Origin: Mesorhizobium metallidurans STM 2683
GTDB lineage: Bacteria; Pseudomonadota; Alphaproteobacteria; Rhizobiales; Rhizobiaceae
Reading direction: 5' to 3'
Assembly (NCBI RefSeq): GCF_000350085.1
Contig: NZ_CAUM01000005.1
Span: 1 to 53,865 of the forward strand
Length of the DNA: 53,865 bases
The notes under the pieces are model-generated. The model saw only the letters and a list, made by a program, of their open reading frames with translations, had not been told where the DNA came from and searched no databases. Below are positions 25,319-34,797 of the stretch, piece by piece (positions within the stretch are counted from its first letter, which is position 1; the number at the start of each line of letters is the position of its first letter). Position numbers and translations under genes: made by a program.

Positions 25319-27421
25319 TTATCGCGTAAAGCTTTGGGCGTTGCCCGCGTCCACATTGAGGATGTTGCCGGTCGACTTGGCCGACATGTCGGAGGCGAAG
25401 AAATAGATTGCCTCGGCGATGTCTTCAGGGAAGACCGAGCGCTTCAGCATCGAGCGCGAACGGTAGTGCTCCTCCAGGTCGTCGGTCGACATCTTGTAGG
25501 CGGCGGCGCGCTGTTCCTTCCATTCGCCGGTCCAGATCTTCGAACCGCGCAGTACCGCGTCGGGATTGACGACATTGACCCTGATCTGCGCTTCCGCGCC
25601 TTCCAGCGCCAGGCACCGCGCCAGATGGATCTCGGCAGCCTTGGCCGTGCAATAGGCGGCGGCATTGGGCGATGCGGCGAGCCCGTTCTTGGAGGCGACG
25701 AAGACGACGTTGCCGCCGATCTTCTGGGCGCGGAACAGCCGGAAGGCCTCGCGCGACACCAGGAAATAGCCCGTGGACAGGATGTCCATGTTCTTGTTCC
25801 ACAGCGCCAGCGTCGTTTCCTCGATCGGCGCCGCGGAGGCCAGGCCGGCATTGGAGACCAAAATGTCGATGCCGCCGAATTCGACCGAAGTCTCGGCGAA
25901 ACCTGATATCACCTGGTCCTCTGATGTGACGTTGATCAGTACCGGCCGGACAAAATCCTTGCCATAGGCCTTGGCCAGCTCGTCATTGGCGCTGGCGAGC
26001 GCAGTTTCGTCGATGTCGGCCAGCACGACGCAGGCGCCTTCGCGCAAGAGCCTGTTAGCGGTGGCGCGGCCGATGCCGCCGGCGCCACCGGTGACCAGTG
26101 CGATCTGGCCGGCCAGCGCCTTCGGCTTCGGCAGGCGCTGCAGCTTTGCTTCCTCGAGCAGCCAATATTCGATGTCGAACGCCTCCTGGTCGGGCAGGCC
26201 GACATAGGACGAAACGGTCGAGGCGCCGCGCATGACATTGATGGCGTTGACGTAGAACTCGCCCGATATGCGCGCGGTCGCCTTGTCCCCAGCAAAGGTG
26301 AACATGCCGACGCCGGGCATCAGATAGACCACCGCGTTGGGATCGCGCACGGGTGGCGAATCCGCATGCTTGCACTTGTCATAATAGGCCTGATAGCCGA
26401 CACGATAGGCGGCAATATCGCCGGCGAGGCGGGTAACGACCGCATCGACATCCGGCTTGGCCGGATCGAACTCGATGACCAGTGGCCGGATCTTGGTGCG
26501 CAGGAAATGATCCGGGCAGGACGTGCCAAGCGCTGCCAGCGGCCGCAGATCCCTGGAATTGACGAATTCCAGCACGGCCGGCGAATCGTCGAAGTGGCCG
26601 ATCTTGTGGCTCTTTTCCGAGATCAGGCCGCGGATTCTCGGCATCAGCTTCGCGGCGACGGCGCGACGCGCCTCAGTGTCGAGCGATTTGACGACTTCGC
26701 CGCCGAAGATCGCCACGCCTTCGGAGCGCCGCTCGAACCACGCAATCGCCTGGTTGATCACCGAGATCGTCGTCTCGTAGCACTCCTTCGGCGTTTCGCC
26801 CCAGGTAAACAGGCCGTGGCTTGCCAGCACGACACCCTTGGCTCCGGGGTTTTCGAGGCAGAATCTCTCCAGCCAGAGGCCAAGCTCGAAACCCGGCCGC
26901 TTCCACGGCAGCCAGCCAATGGCGTCGCCGAAGATCTCCCTGGTCAGCGCCTTGGAATCCTTGGCCGCGGCAATGGCGATGATGGCGTCGGGATGCATAT
27001 GGTCGACGCAAGGCTTGGGGACGAAAGCGTGCAGCGGCGTGTCGATCGAGGCCGCGCGCGGGTTGAGGTTGAAGGTGCAGTGCGGCAGATAGCCGACCAT
27101 CTCGTCCTCATGGTCGAGGCCGCGATAGAGGCCCTTCAGCGCGCGCAATTTGTCCATGTAGAGGGTGGCGAAGCCGTCGAGCCTGATCGAGGCGCTGTCG
27201 CCGCCCGAGCCCTTGACCCAGAGCACTTCCACGCTCTCGCCGGTCAGCGGATCCTTCTGCCGGATCTTGGAGGAGGTGTTGCCGCCGCCATAGTTGGTGA
27301 CGCGCTTGTCGGAACCGAGCACGTTGGAGCGATAGACGAGAAGCTCCGGGTCGCTCATCCCTTTGGCCTTGGCATCGTCCCACAGATTGGCGAGGCGCGT
27401 GCCGGAGCGCTTGTCGAGCAT
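25319..27421 (-). CDS. rhaD: bifunctional rhamnulose-1-phosphate aldolase / lactaldehyde dehydrogenase
   Basis: A 700-residue fusion. The N-terminal ~430 residues are a class II aldolase domain (VTNYGGGNTSSK near 45, DHMHPDAIIAIA with metal His, VVLASHGLFTWG) that splits L-rhamnulose 1-phosphate into dihydroxyacetone phosphate and L-lactaldehyde. The C-terminal part is a short-chain dehydrogenase: nucleotide motif TGGAGGIG, NAGLAS, and catalytic YCTAK. The start is ATG 27421, since GGGAGG lies 8 bases upstream; an in-frame extension to 27499 would run into the operator region. It is the first gene of the minus-strand rha operon, divergent from rhaR. This gene structure matches RhaD of Rhizobium leguminosarum. 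Confidence 0.95.
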   Translation of the reverse strand: MLDKRSGTRLANLWDDAKAKGMSDPELLVYRSNVLGSDKRVTNYGGGNTSSKIRQKDPLTGESVEVLWVKGSGGDSASIRLDGFATLYMDKLRALKGLYRGLDHEDEMVGYLPHCTFNLNPRAASIDTPLHAFVPKPCVDHMHPDAIIAIAAAKDSKALTREIFGDAIGWLPWKRPGFELGLWLERFCLENPGAKGVVLASHGLFTWGETPKECYETTISVINQAIAWFERRSEGVAIFGGEVVKSLDTEARRAVAAKLMPRIRGLISEKSHKIGHFDDSPAVLEFVNSRDLRPLAALGTSCPDHFLRTKIRPLVIEFDPAKPDVDAVVTRLAGDIAAYRVGYQAYYDKCKHADSPPVRDPNAVVYLMPGVGMFTFAGDKATARISGEFYVNAINVMRGASTVSSYVGLPDQEAFDIEYWLLEEAKLQRLPKPKALAGQIALVTGGAGGIGRATANRLLREGACVVLADIDETALASANDELAKAYGKDFVRPVLINVTSEDQVISGFAETSVEFGGIDILVSNAGLASAAPIEETTLALWNKNMDILSTGYFLVSREAFRLFRAQKIGGNVVFVASKNGLAASPNAAAYCTAKAAEIHLARCLALEGAEAQIRVNVVNPDAVLRGSKIWTGEWKEQRAAAYKMSTDDLEEHYRSRSMLKRSVFPEDIAEAIYFFASDMSAKSTGNILNVDAGNAQSFTR

Positions 27422-27495
27422 TTGAATATCCTCCCGTGAGACGCGCAAACGATGCGGTCGATTATGCCCAAATGTCCACGGAAGCACCGGCGTTG

Positions 27496-27564
27496 TCAAT
27501 CACAAACGATCAATATCAATCATATTGCACTGCACAATGAAATTATCTGATCGGAAATGATTGA
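27496..27564. promoter_or_regulatory. rha divergent promoter with TCAATCA repeats (RhaR operator candidate)
   Basis: The 187-bp gap between rhaD and rhaR is AT-rich and holds TCAATCA at 27496-27502 and 27516-27522 and its reverse complement TGATTGA at 27558-27564. DeoR-family repressors bind such repeated heptamers and may loop DNA between them. One site set here could repress both rhaDI and rhaRSTPQUK until rhamnose or a derivative is present. Confidence 0.5.
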
Positions 27565-27608
27565 CACTGCGCGTTTTGGGTGCCTAGATGATCAGGCAGG
27601 GAGGAACC

Positions 27609-28418
27609 ATGCACGAGAAAGAGCGCCATAGGATCATTCTGTCCGCCGTCCAGGAAAAGCCTGTGGTGACAGTGCAGGAGATGGTCGACCTGACGGACTC
27701 CTCCGAGGCGACGATCCGGCGCGACATCGCCGCGCTTCATGTGCAAAAACGCCTTCGCCGGGTGCGTGGCGGCGCCGAAGCAATCGCGCCGCCGCAGTTC
27801 ATCGGCCTTGCCGGCCGGCCCTTTTCCGTCAACGAGACTCTCAATGCTTCACAGAAGCGGGCGATCGCCAGGGAGGCGGTGGAGCTGTGCAAGGATGGTG
27901 AGCCGATCATCATCAATGGCGGCACCACCACCTTCCAGATGGTGCATTTCCTGACCGGCCGCCGCATGCCGATCTTCACCAATTCCTTCCCGATCGCCGA
28001 ACATCTGCTCAAGCATTCCAAGAACACGGTGATGCTGTCGGGCGGCACCATCTACCGCGAACAGAACATCATCCTGTCGCCCTTCGACAATGACGTGACG
28101 CGCAATTTCTATGCGCGCCGCATGTTCATGGGCGCGCAGGGGCTGGGGCCGCTCGGCCTGATGGAAGGCGATCCGCTTTTGATCCAGGCCGAGCAGAAAC
28201 TGATCGACCAGGCCGACGAGCTGGTGGTGCTGGTCGATTCCTCGAAGTTCCGCAAGCGGTCGAGCCTGATCCTGTGCGGCCTGTCGCGCATCGCCACCGT
28301 GATCACCGACGACGGCATCGAGGACCGCGAAGCCAAGATGCTGGAGACCGCTGGGGTGGCGCTGATCGTCGCCCGCAAGACGGCAAGCAATAAGGAAGAA
28401 TCTTCACTGCAGGCCTGA
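27609..28418 (+). CDS. rhaR: DeoR-family transcriptional repressor of rhamnose genes
   Basis: A 269-residue DeoR-type regulator. Start ATG 27609 follows GGGAGG; an earlier ATG at 27588 lies ahead of that site and is rejected. The N-terminal helix-turn-helix is VTVQEMVDLTDSSEATIRRD, the family signature. The C-terminal DeoRC sugar-phosphate sensor shows INGGTTTFQMV, the family motif LSGGTIYRE, and VVLVDSSKFRKR. It is the first gene of rhaRSTPQUK, and by family it should be released by a phosphorylated rhamnose intermediate. It is divergent from rhaD across the TCAATCA repeats, so probably controls both arms and itself. Confidence 0.92.
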   Translation: MHEKERHRIILSAVQEKPVVTVQEMVDLTDSSEATIRRDIAALHVQKRLRRVRGGAEAIAPPQFIGLAGRPFSVNETLNASQKRAIAREAVELCKDGEPIIINGGTTTFQMVHFLTGRRMPIFTNSFPIAEHLLKHSKNTVMLSGGTIYREQNIILSPFDNDVTRNFYARRMFMGAQGLGPLGLMEGDPLLIQAEQKLIDQADELVVLVDSSKFRKRSSLILCGLSRIATVITDDGIEDREAKMLETAGVALIVARKTASNKEESSLQA

Positions 28419-28472
28419 GACAAACTCACGCCGCAGCGGCGATGGAATGCAACGCTCAAGGGAGGATATTCG

Positions 28473-29468
28473 ATGAGCTTTCTTAGGAAATTGATGGTTA
28501 CGGCGGCATTTTCGGCCGCCATGTTCGTGAATGCCGCCTATGCCGAGAACGTCAAGATCGCACTGGTGGTGAAGTCGCTCGGCAACGGCTTCTTCGACGC
28601 CGCCAACAAGGGCGCCGAAGAGGCGGCCAAGGAACTGGGCGATGTTGACATCATCTACACCGGCCCGACCAAGGCGACCGCCGAGGCGCAGATCGAAGTG
28701 GTCAATTCGCTGATCGCCCAGAAGGTCAACGCCATCGCCATTTCGGCCAATGACGCCGACGCACTGGTGCCGGCGCTGAAGAAGGCGATGGAACGCGGCA
28801 TCACCGTCATCTCGTGGGATTCGGGCGTCGCGCCGGAAGGCCGCCAGCTTCACCTCAACCCGTCCGACACCGGCCTGATCGGCGAGACCATCATCAAGCT
28901 CGCCGCCGACTATCTGCCGGAAGGCGGCGACGTCGCCATCCTGTCGGCTTCGTCCACGGCGACCAACCAGAACGCCTGGATCGATGCTGCCAAGAAAATC
29001 CTGCCGGAGAAGTTCCCCAAGATCAATCTCGTCGCCACCGTCTATGGCGATGACGACTCGGCCAAGAGCACCGACGAGGCCAAGGGCCTGTTGAAGTCGT
29101 ATCCGAACCTCAAGGCGATTATCGCGCCGACCACCGTCGGCGTCGTTGCCGCCGCCCAAGTGGTGACTGATGAGAACCTGATCGGCAAGGTGAACGTCAC
29201 CGGCCTGGCGCTGCCGTCGGAGTTCAAGAAGTTCATCGACAATGGCTCTTCGCAGGCGGTGGCACTGTGGAACCCGATCGACCTCGGCTATTCGGCCGTC
29301 TACCTCGCCTACGACGTGGCGGTGAAGAAGGAAGAAGCCAAGCCGGGCGCGACGCTGTCGATCGGCCGTGTCGGCAAGGTGACGCTCGACGACACCAACT
29401 CGGCTGCGATGGCTCCGCCCTTCCAGTTCGACAAGACCAACATCGAGAAGTTCTCCAAGATCTATTGA
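28473..29468 (+). CDS. rhaS: rhamnose ABC transporter, periplasmic binding protein
   Basis: A 331-residue periplasmic-binding protein of the sugar/autoinducer-2 type (PBP4). The start is ATG 28473 behind GGGAGG. Residues 1-24 are a Sec signal peptide (hydrophobic FSAAMFVNAAYA, cleavage before ENVKI). Mature motifs KIALVVKSLGNGFFDA, AIAISANDADAL and TVISWDSGVAPEGRQLHLN are typical of RhaS of Rhizobium leguminosarum. It should bind L-rhamnose in the periplasm and deliver it to RhaPQ. After its stop the operon is interrupted by a palindromic repeat before rhaT. Confidence 0.94.
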   Translation: MSFLRKLMVTAAFSAAMFVNAAYAENVKIALVVKSLGNGFFDAANKGAEEAAKELGDVDIIYTGPTKATAEAQIEVVNSLIAQKVNAIAISANDADALVPALKKAMERGITVISWDSGVAPEGRQLHLNPSDTGLIGETIIKLAADYLPEGGDVAILSASSTATNQNAWIDAAKKILPEKFPKINLVATVYGDDDSAKSTDEAKGLLKSYPNLKAIIAPTTVGVVAAAQVVTDENLIGKVNVTGLALPSEFKKFIDNGSSQAVALWNPIDLGYSAVYLAYDVAVKKEEAKPGATLSIGRVGKVTLDDTNSAAMAPPFQFDKTNIEKFSKIY

Positions 29469-29485
29469 TCTCGGGCGCTCGCACC

Positions 29486-29645
29486 ACCCTCCCCCTTGTG
29501 GGGAGGGTCGGCGAGCCGGCTTCGCGAAGCGATGCAGGCGAGACGGGGTGGGGTGGCGACATCTCCATGTGCCAGGACCTTGATATGCTAGTAGACCCCC
29601 ACCCCGCTCACGTCGTTCGCGACCCTCCCCACAAGGGGGAAGGTA
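29486..29645. repeat. composite inverted palindromic repeat at the rhaS-rhaT junction
   Basis: ACCCTCCCC-CTTGT-GGGGAGGGT begins at 29486 and a reversed version (GACCCTCCCCACAAGGGGGAAGGT) lies at 29621-29644. Between them, GACGGGGTGGGG and CCCCCACCCCGC face each other, so the whole block is a large inverted repeat of the kind found many times in Mesorhizobium genomes. Its right half is an open frame continuous with rhaT. Confidence 0.7.
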
Positions 29646-31138
29646 AGGCTCCACGCCTGACGCTGTCCGGCATCTCAAAAAGCTTTCCCGGCGTGCGCGC
29701 GCTGCACGATGTCAGCCTGTCGCTCTATCCCGGCCAGGTGACCGCGTTGATCGGCGAAAACGGCGCCGGCAAGTCGACGCTGGTCAAGATCATGACCGGC
29801 ATCTACCAGCCTGACGCCGGCATCATCAGCATCGACGGCCAGCCCGTCACGCTGCCCAGCGCCCATGCCGCCTTCGGCCACGGCATCACCGCCATCCATC
29901 AGGAAACCGTGCTGTTCGACGATCTTTCGGTCGCCGAAAACATCTTCCTCGGCCATGCGCCGCGCACCCGCTTCAAGACCATCGACTGGCGCACCATGCG
30001 CAAGAACGCGAAGGAAGTGCTGGACACGATGGGCGCCGGCCATATCGACGCCGACACGCGGCTGAAGGATCTTGGCATCGCCAACAAGCATCTGGTCGCG
30101 GTTGCCCGCGCCATGTCGATCGACGCCCGGATCGTCATCATGGACGAGCCGACGGCAGCGCTTTCGATGAAGGAGATCGAGGAGTTGTTCCTGCTGATCG
30201 AATTCCTGAAGAGCGAAGGCAAGGCGATCCTGTTCATCAGCCACAAGTTTGACGAGATCTATCGCATCGCCGACCGTTATACGGTGTTCCGCGATGGCGA
30301 GATGGTCGGCGAAGGCCTGATCAGGGATGCCGGCCAGAGCCAGATCGTGCGCATGATGGTTGGCCGCGCCGTCGATCATATCTTTCCGCAGCGCAAGGCC
30401 ACAATCGGCGCGCCGGTGCTCACCGTCTCCGGCCTGTCGCATCCGACCGAGTTCGACGACATCGGCTTCGAATTGCACAGGGGCGAAATCCTCGGCTTCT
30501 ATGGCCTTGTCGGCGCTGGCCGCAGCGAGGTGATGCAGGCGATATCAGGCATCACCCGCACCAGCAGCGGCACGATCGCCCTGGAAGGCAAACCGATCGC
30601 GCCGAAATCGGCGGCGGATTCGATCGAGGCCGGCATCGTCTATGTGCCGGAAGAGCGCGGCAAGCAGGGCGTGGTGATCGGCCTGCCGATATTCCAGAAT
30701 GTCTCGCTGCCCTCGCTCAAGCGCACATCCAAAACGGGCATATTGCGGCTGGCGGAAGAATTCGCGCTGGCCCGCGCCTTTACCGAGCGGCTCGACCTGC
30801 GCGCCTCCTCACTCAGCCAGGATGTCGGCACGTTGTCGGGGGGCAACCAGCAGAAGATCGTCATCGCCAAATGGCTGGCGACCGCACCAAAGGTGATCAT
30901 CCTCGACGAGCCGACCAAGGGCATCGATATAGGCTCCAAGGCCGCCGTGCACGGCTTCATGGCCGAACTCGTCGCACAAGGCCTGTCGGTGATCATGGTG
31001 TCGTCCGAACTGCCCGAAATCCTCGGCATGTCCGACCGCGTCGTCGTCATGCGCGAGGGCCGCATCGCCTCTGTCTACGACAATAAGGAGCTCGACGCCG
31101 AAACGCTGGTCAGGACGGCAGCGGGGATCGCGGCATGA
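29585..31138 (+). CDS. rhaT: rhamnose ABC transporter, ATP-binding protein
   Basis: A sugar ABC ATPase with two nucleotide-binding domains, about 517 residues from ATG 29585, where AGGA sits 8 bases upstream; ATG 29567 is an alternative. Domain 1 has Walker A GENGAGKST; its signature region is unusual, DLGIANKHLVAVARAM in place of LSGGQ, with Walker B IVIMDEP. Domain 2 has a degenerate P-loop (GLVGAGRSE), the LSGGNQQK signature and VIILDEPTKGID, all usual for the ribose/xylose transporter class. The first 20 or so residues (DPHPAHVVRDPPHKGEGK) are encoded by the palindromic repeat and are not part of the conserved family. The stop overlaps rhaP by four bases. It powers rhamnose import with RhaPQ. 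Confidence 0.93.
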   Translation: MLVDPHPAHVVRDPPHKGEGKAPRLTLSGISKSFPGVRALHDVSLSLYPGQVTALIGENGAGKSTLVKIMTGIYQPDAGIISIDGQPVTLPSAHAAFGHGITAIHQETVLFDDLSVAENIFLGHAPRTRFKTIDWRTMRKNAKEVLDTMGAGHIDADTRLKDLGIANKHLVAVARAMSIDARIVIMDEPTAALSMKEIEELFLLIEFLKSEGKAILFISHKFDEIYRIADRYTVFRDGEMVGEGLIRDAGQSQIVRMMVGRAVDHIFPQRKATIGAPVLTVSGLSHPTEFDDIGFELHRGEILGFYGLVGAGRSEVMQAISGITRTSSGTIALEGKPIAPKSAADSIEAGIVYVPEERGKQGVVIGLPIFQNVSLPSLKRTSKTGILRLAEEFALARAFTERLDLRASSLSQDVGTLSGGNQQKIVIAKWLATAPKVIILDEPTKGIDIGSKAAVHGFMAELVAQGLSVIMVSSELPEILGMSDRVVVMREGRIASVYDNKELDAETLVRTAAGIAA

Positions 31139-32112
31139 AGAATTTCCTTAGGTATCGTGAGATCTGGCTGCTGGCGGCAATCGCCGTGCTGATCGGGCTG
31201 ATCTCGATGCGCTTCCCGGGTTTTTCGGATCCGGCCAATCTGCGCCAGGTGTTCAACGACACCTCGATCCTGATGATCCTGGCGCTGGGGCAGATGGTGG
31301 TGATCCTGACCCGCTCCATCGATCTGTCGATGGCTTCCAACCTCTGTTTCACCGGCATGGTGGTGGCGATGCTGAACGCCGCGCATCCGGCCATCCCGAT
31401 CCCGCTGCTGATCGTCGCAGCTCTTCTTGTCGGGCTGGTGCTCGGCGCCATCAACGGGCTGCTGGTTTGGCGGCTGAACATCCCTTCGATCGTGGTGACG
31501 CTGGGCACGCTCACCATCTATCGCGGCGCCACCTTCGTCATCTCCGGCGGCGCCTGGGTCAATGCCGACCAGATGAGCCCGGCCTTTATCGGCCTGCAGC
31601 GCGCAGTCTTCCTTGGCATTCCGGTGCTCTCATGGATCGCCCTGCTGGTCATCGCGCTGTTCTTCCTGTTGATGACGCGCACGGCGCTCGGCCGCTCGAT
31701 CTACGCCGTCGGCGTCAACCCGACTGGGTCGGTCTATGCCGGCATCGATGTCGGCCGCACCAAGTTCATCGTCTTCTGCATTTCCGGCATGATCGGCGGG
31801 CTCGCCGGCTACCTCTGGATCTCGCGCTACGTCATCGCTTCGGTCGAGGTCGCCAACGGCTATGAGCTCAACATCATCGCCGCCTGCGTCATCGGCGGCA
31901 TTTCGATCGCCGGCGGCATCGGCTCGGTCGGCGGCGCGGTGCTTGGCGCGCTGTTCCTCGGCATCATCGCCAACGCGCTGCCGGTCATCAACATCTCGCC
32001 CTTCTGGCAGATGGCAATCTCGGGCAGCGCCATCATCCTGGCGGTGGCGCTCAATGCGCGCGGCGAACGCCGGCAGGGCCGCATCATCCTGAAGAAGGCG
32101 GAAGCGGCATGA
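31135..32112 (+). CDS. rhaP: rhamnose ABC transporter, permease 1
   Basis: A 325-residue inner-membrane permease of the RbsC/AraH family (BPD_transp_2) with about nine to ten hydrophobic segments. Recognised stretches include VILTRSIDLSMASN, the family loop motif GAINGLLVWRLNIPSIVVTLG, GRSIYAVGVNPTGS and the conserved CVIGGISIAGGIGSVGGAV. The start overlaps the rhaT stop (ATGA) and the stop overlaps rhaQ, so translation is coupled. It pairs with RhaQ to make the rhamnose channel. Confidence 0.93.
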   Translation: MKNFLRYREIWLLAAIAVLIGLISMRFPGFSDPANLRQVFNDTSILMILALGQMVVILTRSIDLSMASNLCFTGMVVAMLNAAHPAIPIPLLIVAALLVGLVLGAINGLLVWRLNIPSIVVTLGTLTIYRGATFVISGGAWVNADQMSPAFIGLQRAVFLGIPVLSWIALLVIALFFLLMTRTALGRSIYAVGVNPTGSVYAGIDVGRTKFIVFCISGMIGGLAGYLWISRYVIASVEVANGYELNIIAACVIGGISIAGGIGSVGGAVLGALFLGIIANALPVINISPFWQMAISGSAIILAVALNARGERRQGRIILKKAEAA

Positions 32113-33104
32113 CCGACACCCCTGCCCCGCGCCACATACCGGACCGGCTGGACAAGCCGCTCTCTTCAGCGATCTTCTCGTGGGAGGCGCTGCTGGTCGT
32201 GGTCGCGGTGGCGATCTTCGCGGTCAACAGCTTCGCCTCGCCCTATTTCCTCGACCCGTGGTCGCTGTCGGACCTGACCTTCAATTTCACGGAAAAGGCG
32301 CTGATCGCTTTCGCCATGGCGCTGCTGATCATTTCCGGCGAGATCGACCTGTCGGTCGCCGCCATCATCGCGCTCGCCTCGACCATGATGGGCATGGCGG
32401 TGCAGGCCGGCGCCGGCACACCGGTGCTGGTGGCGGTCGGCATCCTCGTCGGGCTCGGCTGCGGCGCCTTCAATGGCCTGTTGGTCACAAGGCTCGGACT
32501 GCCTTCGATCGTCGTCACCATCGGCACGATGAGCCTGTTTCGCGGCGTTGCCTTCATCATCCTCGGCGACCAGGCCTACAAGGGTTATCCCGCAAGCTTC
32601 GCCTTTTTCGGCCAGGGCTATGTCTGGTGGGTGGTGTCGTTCGAACTGATGCTGTTCCTTGTCGCGGCAATCATCTACTGGTTCGTGCTGCACCGGACGA
32701 GCTTCGGCCGCCGCGTCTTTGCCATCGGCAACAACCCTATCGCGGCGCAATTCTCCGGCGTGCGCGTCGACCGCATCAAGTTCATCCTGTTTTGCCTGAC
32801 CGGGCTGATGTCGGGCATCGCCTCTGTACTGATCACCTCGCGGCTCGGCTCGACGCGGCCTTCGATCGCGCAAGGCTATGAGCTGGAAGCCATCACCATG
32901 GTAGTGCTCGGCGGCGTCAGCATTCTGGGCGGCGCCGGCAGCATACTCGGCGTCGTGCTTGCCGCCTTCATCATGGGGCTGGTCACTTTCGGCCTGGGGC
33001 TGCTCAACGTGCCCGGCATCGTCATGTCGATCTTCATCGGCCTGCTGCTGATCATCGTCATCGCATTGCCGATCCTCTGGCGGCGGCTGCGCGGGGGACG
33101 CTGA
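32109..33104 (+). CDS. rhaQ: rhamnose ABC transporter, permease 2
   Basis: A 331-residue permease of the same family as RhaP and the second half of the heteromeric channel. Motifs: [59 protein letters not shown], and the conserved [20 protein letters not shown]. About ten hydrophobic segments are seen and a charged C-terminal tail (WRRLRGGR) faces the cytoplasm. Overlaps rhaP by four bases and rhaU by one (TGATG). Confidence 0.93.
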   Translation: MTDTPAPRHIPDRLDKPLSSAIFSWEALLVVVAVAIFAVNSFASPYFLDPWSLSDLTFNFTEKALIAFAMALLIISGEIDLSVAAIIALASTMMGMAVQAGAGTPVLVAVGILVGLGCGAFNGLLVTRLGLPSIVVTIGTMSLFRGVAFIILGDQAYKGYPASFAFFGQGYVWWVVSFELMLFLVAAIIYWFVLHRTSFGRRVFAIGNNPIAAQFSGVRVDRIKFILFCLTGLMSGIASVLITSRLGSTRPSIAQGYELEAITMVVLGGVSILGGAGSILGVVLAAFIMGLVTFGLGLLNVPGIVMSIFIGLLLIIVIALPILWRRLRGGR

Positions 33105-33421
33105 TGCCTGAGAAATACGCGTTCAAGATGAAGCTCAATCCCGGCATGAAGGCCGAATACAGGAAGCGCCACGACGAGATCTGGCCGGCGCTGGTCGCAC
33201 TGCTCAAACAGGCCGGCGTTTCCGATTATTCGATCCATCTCGACGACGAGACCAACATTCTCTTCGGCGTGCTGTGGCGCAGCGACAGTCATGGCATGGA
33301 TGATTTGCCGAAGCATCCGGTGATGCAGCGCTGGTGGGCGCATATGGACGACATCATGGAAACCAAAGCAGACAACGAGCCGGTGGCGGTGCCGCTGGAA
33401 ACCATGTTCCATATGGAATGA
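33104..33421 (+). CDS. rhaU: L-rhamnose mutarotase
   Basis: A 105-residue RhaM/RhaU-family protein that interconverts alpha and beta L-rhamnose so the isomerase or kinase gets the right anomer. Typical features are the [10 protein letters not shown] segment with the catalytic-region His23, [17 protein letters not shown], the WW pair in MQRWWAHM and a Met/His-rich end. Length is as expected for the family. It starts on the last base of the rhaQ stop and overlaps the kinase start by four bases. Confidence 0.93.
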   Translation: MPEKYAFKMKLNPGMKAEYRKRHDEIWPALVALLKQAGVSDYSIHLDDETNILFGVLWRSDSHGMDDLPKHPVMQRWWAHMDDIMETKADNEPVAVPLETMFHME

Positions 33422-34797
33422 CTGCTCTTCGCCACATCGCCGTCATCGATATCGGCAAGACCAACGCCAAGGTGGCGCTGGTCGACCTCGCGACCATGCG
33501 CGAGGTCACCCTGCGCCGTGTAGCCAATGCGGCTTCCGCTGACAGTCCTTACCCGCATCATGATGTCGAGGCCCTGTGGGCTTTCATCCTGGACAGCCTC
33601 GCCACAATCCATCGCGACCAGCGCATCGACGCCATATCGATCACCACCCATGGTGCGACGGCGGTGCTGGTCGATGCCGCGGGCGGCCTGGCGTTGCCGG
33701 TGCTCGATTATGAATTCGCCGGGCCTGACACACTCGCCCAAGATTATGACGCGACGCGTCCGCCCTTTGCCGAGACGGGTACGCCGCGCCTGCCGGCCGG
33801 CCTCAACATCGGCGCGCAGCTCTTCTGGCAGCAGAAGCTGTTCCCGGCCGAATTCGCCCGGGCAGCCACGATTCTGATGTACCCGCAATATTGGGCCTTG
33901 CGGCTGACCGGTGTCGCCGCCAACGAGGTGACATCGCTCGGATGCCACACCGATCTGTGGAACCCGTGGCAAGCCGACTTTTCGTCACTGGTCGACAAGA
34001 TGGACTGGCGCAGGCTGATGGCGCCGGTGCGGCCTGCGAAAGACCGCCTCGGCCCGATCCTTCCCGCTCTCGCCAGACAAACCGGGCTCGATCGGCAAAC
34101 GCCGGTATTTTGCGGCCTGCACGATTCCAACGCATCGCTGCTGCCGCATCTCCTGTCTGACAGCCCGCCTTTCTCGGTGGTCTCGACCGGTACCTGGGTG
34201 GTCTCGATGGCGGTCGGCGGCACCAAGGACGCGCTCGATCCTGTGCGCGACACATTGGCCAATGTCAACGCGCTCGGCGATCCTGTGCCTTCGGCCCGCT
34301 TCATGGGCGGGCGCGAGTTTTCTCTGCTGACGGAAGGCCAGTCAGAAGACTGGACCGAACACGATATCGCGGCTGTGCTCGCGCAAAAAACATTCCTCTT
34401 GCCGTCGACCCAGCACGGGTCGGGACCGTTTCCGCATCACACCGCCGCCTGGCTCAATGCCGAGACCATCACGCCCGGTCAGCGCTTCGTCGCCATCTCG
34501 TTCTATCTGGCGCTGATGACGGCGACCTGCCTCGACCTGATCGGCGCCGCCGGCCCGACAATTGTCGAGGGGCCCTTTGCCCGCAACCGGCTCTTTACCC
34601 GCATGCTCGCGGCGGCGACGGCACGCGCCGTCGTTGCGTCCGAAGCTGCAACCGGCACCAGCATCGGCGCTGCCCTGCTGGCATCGGAGGGCGGCGCGGT
34701 CGGGGGCAAGGGGGAAAGGACCGAGCCACCTGACGACCCGGCCTGGGTGGATTATGTGCGGTCGTGGCGCGTGGCAGTCGATGCGGGCAATGTCTAG
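33418..34797 (+). CDS. rhaK: rhamnulokinase, FGGY family
   Basis: A 459-residue FGGY carbohydrate kinase. Start ATG 33418 overlaps the rhaU stop; an in-frame extension back to 33334 lies inside rhaU and is rejected. N-terminal phosphate loop [14 protein letters not shown], the [11 protein letters not shown] region, CGLHDSNAS with the catalytic-region Asp, and VSTGTWVVS are visible. It phosphorylates rhamnulose (or rhamnose) in the cytosol. In R. leguminosarum RhaK is also needed for activity of the rhamnose transporter, which fits its place at the operon end. Its TAG stop lies in the CTAG target duplicated by the adjacent insertion sequence, leaving the protein intact. Confidence 0.93.
   Translation: MTALRHIAVIDIGKTNAKVALVDLATMREVTLRRVANAASADSPYPHHDVEALWAFILDSLATIHRDQRIDAISITTHGATAVLVDAAGGLALPVLDYEFAGPDTLAQDYDATRPPFAETGTPRLPAGLNIGAQLFWQQKLFPAEFARAATILMYPQYWALRLTGVAANEVTSLGCHTDLWNPWQADFSSLVDKMDWRRLMAPVRPAKDRLGPILPALARQTGLDRQTPVFCGLHDSNASLLPHLLSDSPPFSVVSTGTWVVSMAVGGTKDALDPVRDTLANVNALGDPVPSARFMGGREFSLLTEGQSEDWTEHDIAAVLAQKTFLLPSTQHGSGPFPHHTAAWLNAETITPGQRFVAISFYLALMTATCLDLIGAAGPTIVEGPFARNRLFTRMLAAATARAVVASEAATGTSIGAALLASEGGAVGGKGERTEPPDDPAWVDYVRSWRVAVDAGNV

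Noticed and set aside
26366..27439. A 357-codon plus-strand frame opposite rhaD
   Set aside because: Shadow of the aldolase/dehydrogenase gene; low-complexity charged product without motifs and no ribosome site.
29267..29584. Upstream in-frame extension of rhaT overlapping rhaS
   Set aside because: It uses the wrong frame of rhaS and runs through the whole inverted repeat; a start at 29585 (or 29567) is supported by AGGA spacing.
28404..29678. A 424-codon minus-strand frame across rhaS and the palindromic repeat
   Set aside because: It is the antisense shadow of rhaS, which has a signal peptide, ribosome site and family motifs; the antisense product has none.
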